10,939 nt of DNA from positions 1 through 10,939 of the forward strand of contig CAZAEK010000039.1 of NCBI GenBank assembly GCA_964484125.1, read 5' to 3'. A model generated the notes under the pieces. The model made no database searches and was not told where the DNA came from. It worked only from the letters and a program-made list of their open reading frames with translations. A program made the position numbers and the translations under genes. The DNA comes from DSSM01 sp964484125 (GTDB lineage Bacteria > Bacteroidota > Ignavibacteria > Tepidaquicellales > Tepidaquicellaceae). How positions within the stretch are numbered: position 1 is the stretch's first letter; each line of letters opens with the position of its first letter. Positions 1-5,565 of this stretch are shown piece by piece.

Positions 1-250
1 TTCTGAATAGTTTGAGATTTTTGGCTTCGTCAAATTTTTTATTTGTAAGTCGGTATAATTTTAATTTCCAGTAATGCTGCCCTTGAAATAAAATAAATGT
101 CATTATTGTCAAGCCATAGACTAGAAAGAAAGTATCTGTAATTTTGTGAGTATAGATTACAAAAAGCGTAATACCTGTGAATAGCCAAGCATTAAAAAGT
201 TCGGTTGGATAATACCATTCAAGTCGTTTTATAATTTTATCTCTTCGCAT
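1..250 (-). CDS. partial small membrane protein, C-terminus beyond the window
   Basis: An open frame starts at the ATG at 250 and runs off the left edge, giving about 83 visible residues beginning MRRDKIIKRLEWYYPTELFN. Two hydrophobic stretches are visible, roughly residues 20-34 (AWLFTGITLFVIYTH) and 41-57 (TFFLVYGLTIMTFILFQ), followed by a basic, polar segment (HYWKLKLYRLTNKK). A small inner-membrane protein is likely, but I do not recognise the family. Its ATG overlaps the last 14 bases of the preceding gene, which stops at 237, so the two are probably translationally coupled. They appear to share one integron-like cassette that begins at 829. No strong Shine-Dalgarno is visible. The frame is clean, and the tight overlap argues for a real gene. 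Confidence 0.6.
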   Translation of the reverse strand, partial: MRRDKIIKRLEWYYPTELFNAWLFTGITLFVIYTHKITDTFFLVYGLTIMTFILFQGQHYWKLKLYRLTNKKFDEAKNLKLFR

Positions 251-791
251 TTATGTATCTTTTGTATTCACGTTTTAGAAATGGATTTGAAAGTAACACT
301 CCTAAAATGCCTGGTAATATATAGCCGATAATCCAAATTTTATATTCACTTCGTAGGTATTTATAGGTAGGTTCATATATCAGAACTAAAAAGTTATGTA
401 TGATTACCCATATCCCCCATAATATAAATACTCTTGGCACAATGTAACCGAGTGTGTGAATAATAATTTTACCTGATGATGTTTTTATTATAGGGTTTGA
501 GGTATTGAAGTAAAATTTCTTAAACTCTAAATAAGAAGCCTTTTTGTCTGGGAAATTGTTAAATGGTTTATAAATGTTGTAGTATGAGAGAATTACTGTT
601 GGGATAATAATTGCAAGAGCCACTACTATCAGTCCTCCCCAGCCAAAGCCAAAGAAATAAACCAGAGGATTAAGTTCTCTGGAAAGGTCAGGAGTTATTT
701 TATAGGTCAAAATACCATCTGCCACCCTTGTTAAAATCAAAAGTGTCAAAAGAATGAAGAACTCAGTATGTTGTCTATATTTGTCTATCAT
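237..791 (-). CDS. hypothetical four-helix membrane protein
   Basis: This is a 184-residue protein of unknown function. Hydrophobic segments lie at about residues 12-30, 51-73, 114-138 and 152-170, consistent with a small polytopic inner-membrane protein. The first helix contains TRVADGILTY, followed by a loop with ELNPLVYFFG. An aspartate in the first helix followed by E-x-NP before the second resembles the pattern of small DUF5658-like membrane proteins, but this is only a hint. The start at 791 lies 38 bases inside the predicted left-hand cassette boundary at 829, typical spacing for a cassette gene. The 3' end overlaps the next membrane-protein gene by 14 bases, so the pair looks like a two-gene unit. 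The leader is A-rich with no clear Shine-Dalgarno. The reading frame is secure; the function is not. Confidence 0.72.
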   Translation of the reverse strand: MIDKYRQHTEFFILLTLLILTRVADGILTYKITPDLSRELNPLVYFFGFGWGGLIVVALAIIIPTVILSYYNIYKPFNNFPDKKASYLEFKKFYFNTSNPIIKTSSGKIIIHTLGYIVPRVFILWGIWVIIHNFLVLIYEPTYKYLRSEYKIWIIGYILPGILGVLLSNPFLKREYKRYINAKR

Positions 792-821
792 TGGTGATTT
801 GTCTGTTGTTTTCTTACACTT

Positions 822-963
822 GCAGCCAACGGTTTAGGGCTTTGCGTTCGTGCGGGTTTCGGAGCACAAAACTGTCAACCAGCACTGAACTTTAATAGAA
901 GCACAATGCTTCAAGTTTGCACGTCACCCCGCCTGTCGCAAAACCCGTTTTGTGTGCTGTGTT
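822..963 (-). other. attC-like site of cassette b (integron recombination site)
   Basis: This is an imperfect palindrome immediately after the stop of the DUF3800 gene. On the plus strand GGGCTTTGCG (837-846) pairs with CGCAAAACCC (937-946) at nine of ten positions. Further in, CGTGC (849-853) pairs with GCACG (919-923), and a perfect hairpin GAAGCA/TGCTTC (898-903 with 907-912) sits in the loop. In minus orientation the putative R' is TTGGCTGC at 829-822, after the crossover base at 830. The outer left arm is AGCACACAA (958-950). Its R box is weaker than the textbook RYYYAAC because of two extra bases (948-949). The assignment rests mainly on complementarity between this arm and the start of the same cassette at 1870. 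The site spans about 140 bases, within the size range of long attC sites. No integrase is present in the window. Confidence 0.55.
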
Positions 964-965
964 TT

Positions 966-1751
966 TTATAGCGTATAATGTCGTTTCCATTGAGTTCTAT
1001 GTGTCGCTCTCACTTTTGATATATATTTATTTAGTCTTTTTATGTCTCTGTTCCCTTCTCCGCGAAGTTCAAGAGACTTTTTGGCAATTCTACTGTCAAT
1101 AATATTATAGCATTGTGCATAAAAGTCTTTTGCTGCTTGATTCCAAGTATCCCTATAACCATTCTCAATTTCTAAGAATTTTCTTATGCAATAAATTAGA
1201 AGGTCAGAAAGTTGAATCATTGGATTTTTCTTTGAGTCAATAGGATAACCAAATTCAACAATTCTTTTCACTCGGTGAGCTTGAACGGTTAAGAATCGTC
1301 TATCATTTAAAATTCTTTCAATATTGTCGTATTGTTCTCTTTTTTCATCAAGAATTATCAGTCCCCTTGCGGTAGAACCAAGTCTTTTTTTTATAAACCA
1401 ATTTATGTATGTTATCAAATAATCAAATCCAAGTTCATAGGGTCTTGAAGGGTTAAAACATAATCTTGCACCACAATAAATTTTGTTAACTTTTGACTTA
1501 TCAAATGCTATATAATGAACATTGTGGCTTTGTGTTGTAAGAATATTTAATAAATCTTTTGCAAGTTGTGTTCTATTTGCCATGGGGTGTCCAGTGAAAG
1601 GTCCGCCACCGTTTGGTGATAACAGTTCAGTGCAATGTAATTCAAAGTCGTTTGGTGTTTTTCCGTTGAAATAATTGCTGATTATTCGGTCAAATTCTAT
1701 TTGTGTATTATTCCATTTCTCGTCACTAACACTAAGTCCGCCAAGAACCAT
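966..1751 (-). CDS. DUF3800 family protein, main reading frame (N-terminus lost to a frameshift)
   Basis: This 261-residue frame carries the body of a DUF3800-type protein: MVLGGLSVSDEKW near the start, ELHCTEL at about residues 38-44, LIILDEKREQYDNI in the middle, and PMIQLSDLLIYCIRKFLEI towards the C-terminus (the family's QL/AD block). DUF3800 proteins are acidic-residue-rich and have been suggested to be RNase H-like nucleases; their biochemical role is not settled. The ATG at 1751 is unlikely to be the original start. The family normally begins with a YIDESG motif, and exactly that motif is encoded just upstream at 1819-1764 in another frame. The in-frame codon upstream is a TAA (1769-1767), so the frame is broken by one missing base at about 1763-1765. 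The gene is probably inactive unless this is a sequencing error. It is the gene of predicted cassette b and ends only three bases from the attC-like element. Confidence 0.75.
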   Translation of the reverse strand: MVLGGLSVSDEKWNNTQIEFDRIISNYFNGKTPNDFELHCTELLSPNGGGPFTGHPMANRTQLAKDLLNILTTQSHNVHYIAFDKSKVNKIYCGARLCFNPSRPYELGFDYLITYINWFIKKRLGSTARGLIILDEKREQYDNIERILNDRRFLTVQAHRVKRIVEFGYPIDSKKNPMIQLSDLLIYCIRKFLEIENGYRDTWNQAAKDFYAQCYNIIDSRIAKKSLELRGEGNRDIKRLNKYISKVRATHRTQWKRHYTL

Positions 1752-1763
1752 AATTGGTTGTTC

Positions 1764-1819
1764 GCATTAAGTAAGTCCCGTCCCGTGTCGCCTGATTCGT
1801 CTATGTAAAAAAAGTGCAT
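1764..1819 (-). pseudogene. N-terminal fragment of the DUF3800 gene in the shifted frame
   Basis: Reading from the ATG at 1819 gives MHFFYIDESGDTGRDLLN, the classic DUF3800 N-terminus with its conserved D-E-S-G. The frame then runs on for about 22 codons of unrelated residues and stops. Inserting a single base between 1764 and 1763 would turn the junction into N-A-E-Q-P-I-M-V-L-G-G and join this fragment to the main frame at 1751. The intact gene would therefore span 1819 to 966, about 284 residues. The start lies 51 bases inside the cassette boundary at 1870, preceded by an A-rich leader without a clear Shine-Dalgarno. A run of seven T residues lies within the fragment, but the break itself is not in a homopolymer. 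Confidence 0.72.
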
Positions 1820-1861
1820 TTGTCTGTTTTATTTTTTCTTGTTTAGGTATCCTATTAACAT

Positions 1862-1969
1862 AGTACACAACGGCTGGCGGGTATGCGAAGTCGTGAGCGT
1901 AGCGAACGATTTGGGCGGAAGACCTGTAAGGTCTGGAGCCGTATACCCGCCTGTTAGGCGAAGTGGCAT
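1862..1969 (-). other. attC-like site of cassette a (integron recombination site)
   Basis: This is a strong imperfect palindrome between two cassette genes. On the plus strand 1876-1887 (GGCGGGTATGCG) pairs with 1940-1951 (CGTATACCCGCC) over twelve positions, one of them a G-T wobble. The right-hand box GTTAGGC (1953-1959) matches the attC consensus GTTRRRY exactly; read on the minus strand it is GCCTAAC, a perfect RYYYAAC. The left-hand box ACACAAC (1865-1871) matches six of seven. The loop contains a perfect hairpin AGACCT/AGGTCT (1920-1925 with 1929-1934), which would be part of the variable terminal structure. The size of about 95 bases between boxes is typical of attC. The predicted crossover in minus orientation lies between 1871 and 1870. 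The site sits 11 bases past the stop of the 122-residue gene, the usual cassette geometry. Confidence 0.65.
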
Positions 1970-1970
1970 A

Positions 1971-2339
1971 TTATAAACTCCTATTTTTTATCAAATCATC
2001 AACTTTATTTTTAATTTCTTTTATAACATCTAAATCTAATTCATCAATACGAGTTAATATCCCTTTATTAAAAAAATAAATTGTCTCATTATAAGAGTGT
2101 TCTTCTCCAGCAAGAATTATACAATTTGAATAAGTTGAGTTACCTCTTTTTAATTCATGCGACGTTATTGGAGATAATTTATTCTCCTTTAACTTTTGTC
2201 TGAACATCGGTATATTAACTGCCATTAAATCCAATACGGCTTTCCCTAAATTTAATTGAAGGTCCTTATCTTCAATATTAATCTTACCTTCTTCTTTGAT
2301 TGCATCTTCACTTATAGTTACTATTCTAATATTTCCCAT
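1971..2339 (-). CDS. hypothetical protein, cassette a gene
   Basis: This 122-residue soluble protein is not one I recognise. It begins MGNIRIVTISEDAIKEEGKI and looks like a mixed alpha/beta protein: a basic and hydrophobic middle (AVNIPMFRQKLKENKL), a short strand pair around NCIILAGEEHSYNETIYFF, and a charged C-terminal helix (DLDVIKEIKNKVDDLIKN). It has no signal peptide or membrane segment. The start at 2339 is supported by AAAGGA at 2355-2350, about ten bases upstream, one of the clearer ribosome binding sites here. The gene sits alone between the predicted cassette start (2379) and its attC-like site (from 1969), the one-gene-plus-attC layout of integron cassettes. Small solitary cassette genes of this type are often orphans; toxin, antitoxin or defence roles occur among them, but nothing here points to a specific one. 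Confidence 0.68.
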   Translation of the reverse strand: MGNIRIVTISEDAIKEEGKINIEDKDLQLNLGKAVLDLMAVNIPMFRQKLKENKLSPITSHELKRGNSTYSNCIILAGEEHSYNETIYFFNKGILTRIDELDLDVIKEIKNKVDDLIKNRSL

Positions 2340-2363
2340 AGATATTACATCCTTTTTTCTTAA

Positions 2364-2400
2364 ATGCCATTTCGCTTAAATGTTCAATTATACGAATGTT
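2364..2400. repeat. cassette a outer boundary: inverted copy of the attC arm plus adjacent hairpin
   Basis: Read on the minus strand, 2379-2364 is TTAAGCGAAATGGCAT, which matches the plus-strand segment TTAGGCGAAGTGGCAT at 1954-1969 at 14 of 16 positions. Both differences are A/G. The two copies are inverted and bracket the 122-residue gene. In an excised circle they would lie next to each other as the two arms of a complete attC. Next to the boundary, 2379-2385 (AATGTTC) can pair with 2394-2400 (GAATGTT) using two G-T wobbles, possibly a decayed remnant of a neighbouring site. The base before the boundary is T rather than the G expected in GTTRRRY. Confidence 0.5.
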
Positions 2401-2428
2401 TTTAAAATATATTGAATTTAGTTAAAAA

Positions 2429-2689
2429 TCAAGTTTTTTTAAATGCGTTAAAACTAAAATAATTTATATTAAATGAATGTTCGTAAATAATCTTAACTCC
2501 GAATATATAGAATCTTTCAGTAAGATTCTGAATATCAGAAACTATGAAAAAAGTTCTAAAGTAACTATTCAAATCAGGTTCATTTATTTTTATCACATTA
2601 TAATATTGATGCAAAACAAATAACTCTTTCTCAGATAAAAGATTATTTTTACTTTTGTTCGGATAATAAGAAATATTCTGTTTCATCAA
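2429..2689 (-). CDS. doubtful small hypothetical protein
   Basis: This is an 86-residue frame starting MMKQNISYYPNKSKNNLLSE, rich in aromatic and asparagine residues. It contains a possible helix-strand stretch (ELFVLHQYYNVIKINEPDLN) and ends FSFNAFKKT. I recognise no domain, signal peptide or membrane segment. GGATG lies 7-11 bases upstream of the first ATG and could act as a weak Shine-Dalgarno. The frame lies in very AT-rich DNA between the hairpin at 2848-2879 and the predicted cassette boundary at 2379. The residue composition is plausible for a protein, but a chance frame or a gene remnant cannot be excluded. Confidence 0.35.
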   Translation of the reverse strand: MMKQNISYYPNKSKNNLLSEKELFVLHQYYNVIKINEPDLNSYFRTFFIVSDIQNLTERFYIFGVKIIYEHSFNINYFSFNAFKKT

Positions 2690-3023
2690 TGAAACATCCG
2701 AGCAAAACGTTTTTTCCTTATAGGTAAAGAGTATTTTTGAGGTCCCTCAGAAAAAACAAATTATTATTTCAAAATTATGCAATTCAATTACTTAAAATAA
2801 TTCAAGATAAATTTTTTTGCTTTTATAAATTTCCCTATAAAAAACGAATACCGCCTGAGAAATGTCTATCCGGCGGTATCGCTTCTTTTTAATTAAGTTG
2901 GTGTTATTCTGACTTTTTTCAGGAAGAAGTTTGCAAATAACGTGCCAAAATTTTATTGTAATTAAAATGGGTTTTCTTTAACTACATTTCTAAAATCATA
3001 GTCAATATACTATATCTATAACA
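2690..3023. other. intergenic stretch without a supported gene
   Basis: This stretch of over 300 bases is very AT-rich and has stop codons in all frames at short intervals. The only structure I can support in it is the GC-rich hairpin at 2848-2879. A second hairpin lies at its right edge (3024-3054). A promoter for the minus-strand frame at 2689 or for cassette a may lie here, but no box is convincing. Confidence 0.6.
2840..2890. terminator. hairpin, probable bidirectional Rho-independent terminator
   Basis: ATACCGCC (2848-2855) pairs perfectly with GGCGGTAT (2872-2879) across a 16-base loop, standing out as GC-rich in an AT-rich spacer. On the minus strand the stem is followed after two or three bases by TTTTTT (2844-2839 region). 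On the plus strand CTTCTTTTT follows at 2882-2890. The long loop weakens the case slightly. On the minus strand it would back up the terminator at 3024-3054. Confidence 0.5.
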
Positions 3024-3054
3024 AAAAGGCTGTCTTTCTTATTGACAGCCTTTT
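3020..3054 (-). terminator. Rho-independent terminator after the small membrane protein gene
   Basis: An 11-base perfect stem, AAAAGGCTGTC (3024-3034) with GACAGCCTTTT (3044-3054), encloses a nine-base loop. It begins 24 bases past the stop codon at 3078, in the right place to end transcription of the minus-strand membrane-protein gene. On the minus strand the stem runs directly into a T-tract (GCCTTTTTGTTAT). The arms also give a short T-run on the plus strand. Confidence 0.8.
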
Positions 3055-3077
3055 AAAGTAAAGAATCTCAGGTAATC

Positions 3078-3347
3078 TTAAAGTTTACTTTTACGATAGA
3101 CAGAGAAATCCGAACACAAACAACATAATGTAGTGATACTAAGCATAATGAATGTAACAGTATTCCAGAATACGCTTGTTTCTGTCCAGAAAAAAACAGA
3201 AGCAAATAAAAATACCAATATACTTATAAGCGTCAATGGAAATGCTCTCACTGTTTTTTTTACAGTATCAACAAAATCAACATCTTTTTCCTCTGTCTTG
3301 AAGTACGGCTTTCTGTAACCGACTTCATTTAAGAGTTCCTTATTCAT
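3078..3347 (-). CDS. small two-helix membrane protein
   Basis: This 89-residue protein has a polar, charged N-terminal third (MNKELLNEVGYRKPYFKTEE, then KDVDFVDTVKKTVRA). Two hydrophobic segments follow at about residues 36-54 (FPLTLISILVFLFASVFFW) and 59-79, the second ending in a cysteine pair (TLCCLCSDF), and then a short basic tail (YRKSKL). A double-spanning inner-membrane protein with both termini in the cytoplasm is the simplest topology. I do not recognise a family. The start is supported by a purine-rich GGAAAGGGG about 9-17 bases upstream of the ATG at 3347, the best ribosome binding site in this part. A clear terminator follows. It lies 158 bases downstream of the lysine operon, so it could be its last gene or have its own promoter; the AT-rich gap does not decide. 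Confidence 0.7.
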   Translation of the reverse strand: MNKELLNEVGYRKPYFKTEEKDVDFVDTVKKTVRAFPLTLISILVFLFASVFFWTETSVFWNTVTFIMLSITTLCCLCSDFSVYRKSKL

Positions 3348-3505
3348 CCCTTTTTCCCCTTTCCTTTTTTAATTAATTAGTTAAAATTTAATAATAATTT
3401 GTTAAAAATCAATGAATTTATTTAACTCACTTTGTTTAAAACAACTGTTTATTTGAATAAACCTGTTTTCAATTCAATAAGTTCCCTGTCTGTGAATATA
3501 TTTTA

Positions 3506-4735
3506 TTACTTATTCATAAAATATTCTGTGGACTTAATTTGAGTCAGAAATAAAGGCATACTTTCCGTATATCCATAAGCACCGCAATTTAATACAGCAA
3601 GTATATCTCCGGGTGTAACTTCATTCATTAATGCATCAGAATCAATTTCGTCAAGTGAAGTACATAATGGTCCTGCAATCAGATAAGAACGGGTCAATGA
3701 TTTCCTGTTTTGCAGAATTGCAGATAAATTAATTACCGGAAAGCTTTGCCCTATCAGAGCCGGTCTCAAAAGATGATGAATTCCCCCATCTATTATGGCT
3801 ATGTTTTTTCCGCATGACTTTTTAGTGTATAATACCTTCGTTAAATAAACACCGGAGTATGCGGAAATATATCTTCCAAGTTCAAAAACAAGTTCTTTGT
3901 TTTTTAAACGTTCGCGAATTTCTTTTTTATTTATAAATTTTTTCAAACCGTTTCCGAGTTTTTTTATGTCGAGTTCTTTTTCCGCCTTAGAATATGGAAT
4001 TCCAAACCCCCCGCCCAAATCTATTCTTTTAAAATTCAAATTGAATTTTTCTTCCAGTTCAATTGTAATGCGGATTACATCTTTTGTGTTTTTTAAAATT
4101 TTCCTGTAATCAAGAATTCCGGACGAATTGAAAATATGTATTCCGCAAAGATTTACGTTTTGAAGATTTTTCAAACCGGAAATAACTTCCGGAATTTGTT
4201 CGTAATCAATTCCAAATTTGCTTGTACCTTTGCCGCCGATTATCTTAGTTGTTTCTCCAGCTTCAAATGCAGGATTGATTCTTAGCATAATATCCTGAAT
4301 CCTTTCTTTCCGTTTTGCGATGCGGTTTATTATTTCAATTTCATGGAAAGATTCTACGTTAATTGAAAGCAGATTATTTGAAATTGCATAAGATAGTTCT
4401 TTTTCTGTTTTGCCCGGTCCGGTAAACATAATTCTATCTTTTGAAAAACCTGCTTTGATTGCGGATTTAATTTCGCCAAGTGATGCAGTATCACATCCTA
4501 TTCCTGTAGTGTTAATAAATCTTAGCAGAGAAGGATTTGGATTGCTCTTCTGTGCGTAAAAAAGTTTAAACTTACCGGGAATATTTTTTTTAAAAAGATT
4601 AATCTGCCGCAAAACCGCTTCGGCTGAATAAATAAAAACAGGAGTCCTGTAATTTTCAACAAATCTGCTTAAACGGTTTAATTTTACACTTTTAAAAAAA
4701 GGATGACTGAAAAAATCTTTTTTTGTTAAAATCAT
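3506..4735 (-). CDS. lysA: PLP-dependent diaminopimelate decarboxylase-like protein (LysA position, divergent motifs)
   Basis: This 409-residue fold-III PLP decarboxylase would make L-lysine from meso-diaminopimelate, the last pathway step. Visible features: the PLP lysine in FYAQKSNPNP (K63), GIHIFNSS with H200 expected to stack on the cofactor, the phosphate-binding GGGFG at 241-245, ELGR at 285-288, IDGGIHHLLRP around 315-325, and C358 in GPLCTSLD with GAYGYTESM near 385-393. The family is clear, but several blocks differ from textbook LysA: YAQKSN for YAxKAN, LCTSLD for CESxD, and no NYNxRPR-type C-terminus. These resemble the BtrK and exosortase-associated decarboxylases more. Position as the last gene, two bases after dapD, argues for DAP decarboxylase activity, but this substrate assignment is an inference. 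AGG just upstream of the ATG, at the end of dapD, can serve as its ribosome binding site. Confidence 0.85.
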   Translation of the reverse strand: MILTKKDFFSHPFFKSVKLNRLSRFVENYRTPVFIYSAEAVLRQINLFKKNIPGKFKLFYAQKSNPNPSLLRFINTTGIGCDTASLGEIKSAIKAGFSKDRIMFTGPGKTEKELSYAISNNLLSINVESFHEIEIINRIAKRKERIQDIMLRINPAFEAGETTKIIGGKGTSKFGIDYEQIPEVISGLKNLQNVNLCGIHIFNSSGILDYRKILKNTKDVIRITIELEEKFNLNFKRIDLGGGFGIPYSKAEKELDIKKLGNGLKKFINKKEIRERLKNKELVFELGRYISAYSGVYLTKVLYTKKSCGKNIAIIDGGIHHLLRPALIGQSFPVINLSAILQNRKSLTRSYLIAGPLCTSLDEIDSDALMNEVTPGDILAVLNCGAYGYTESMPLFLTQIKSTEYFMNK

Positions 4736-4737
4736 CT

Positions 4738-5565
4738 TTACCTCAGCAATTCTTCAAGGGAAACAGAATTACCTGTTTTCTCATCTCTGTATTTTATAAT
4801 AACGGGACAATATAAATGTATATTTTCTTCAACAGCTTTTCCTTTTTTTACAGGCCTTGACCCGGCAACAACTACTGCATTTTCGGGAATGATTAACGAT
4901 TTCCCGTTTTCTTTTCTTATAAAACCTCCGTTTATATTATCAAATACCGGAGTCGAAGCGTTTAAAATAACACCGGTTCCAATTACAGCATTTTGCTTTA
5001 CTATAGTGCCTTCATAAATTCCGCAGTTGCCTCCGATGAAAACGTTATCTTCAATTATGACAGGCATTGCACCTGCTGGTTCAAGTACACCGCCAAGTTG
5101 CGAAGCAGCTGAGAGATGTACATTTTTCCCTACCTGTGCACATGAGCCGACAAGTGCATGGGAATCAATCATGCAGCCGGAGTCAACATAAGCTCCGATA
5201 TTTACATAGGCAGGAGGCATAAGTATTGTGCCGCCGGAAACATAAGCACCGCTTCTGATTACTGAACCACCCGGAACAAGACGGATTTTATCTTCAGTGG
5301 AAATATCCCTGATTGAAAGAGTATCTTTATCAAAGAACTTCCATCCGCCGATATTTATTTCGTGTAATACTCCGAATTTGAATCCGCTTAATATTGCTTC
5401 CTTTATCCAGATGTTTACTTTCCACTCGCCGCCGGATTTTTCAGCTACCCTGATTGAACCCCTTTCAAGCATGGAGAGGAAAACTTTAAAAAACTTTCTG
5501 AACTTTTCTTCTGTGTAGTTCGAAGGATTGATTATATCTTCAAATTGTTTTTTTATTTCAAGCAT
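4738..5565 (-). CDS. dapD: 2,3,4,5-tetrahydropyridine-2,6-dicarboxylate N-succinyltransferase
   Basis: DapD transfers succinyl from succinyl-CoA to tetrahydrodipicolinate, giving N-succinyl-2-amino-6-ketopimelate, and so commits this operon to the succinylase branch. The 275 residues match the usual length (274 in E. coli). An N-terminal helical domain contains RGSIRVAEKSGGEW. A left-handed beta-helix of hexapeptide repeats covers about 100-230, with MPPAYVNIGAYVDSG, VGSCAQVGKNVHLS, GGVLEPAG and PVIIEDNVFIGGN. D134 (in MIDSHALVG) and E185 (in IYEGTIV) align with the E. coli catalytic pair D141 and E189. The C-terminal LYCPVIIKYRDEKT and EELLR also match the family. The ATG directly abuts the dapA stop, and TTGGAATAA in the dapA end may act as the ribosome binding site. 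Trimeric cytosolic enzyme by family knowledge. Confidence 0.96.
   Translation of the reverse strand: MLEIKKQFEDIINPSNYTEEKFRKFFKVFLSMLERGSIRVAEKSGGEWKVNIWIKEAILSGFKFGVLHEINIGGWKFFDKDTLSIRDISTEDKIRLVPGGSVIRSGAYVSGGTILMPPAYVNIGAYVDSGCMIDSHALVGSCAQVGKNVHLSAASQLGGVLEPAGAMPVIIEDNVFIGGNCGIYEGTIVKQNAVIGTGVILNASTPVFDNINGGFIRKENGKSLIIPENAVVVAGSRPVKKGKAVEENIHLYCPVIIKYRDEKTGNSVSLEELLR

Noticed and set aside
917..1102. 61-codon plus-strand frame across the attC-like site
   Set aside because: It runs through the palindrome and antisense to the DUF3800 gene, with a hydrophobic composition that comes from the complementary strand.
1954..2379. Insertion sequence or MITE suggested by the 16-base inverted repeats around the 122-residue gene
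   Set aside because: There is no transposase and I noticed no target-site duplication; the repeats coincide with an attC arm and are explained by the cassette model.
3133..3318. Plus-strand frame opposite the small membrane protein
   Set aside because: Antisense shadow; the minus-strand gene has the ribosome binding site, the terminator and sensible hydrophobic segments.
3448..3463. GTTTATT/AATAAAC palindrome after lysA as a terminator
   Set aside because: All-A/T except one pair, with a two-base loop and no proper T-tract on the minus strand; too weak to call.
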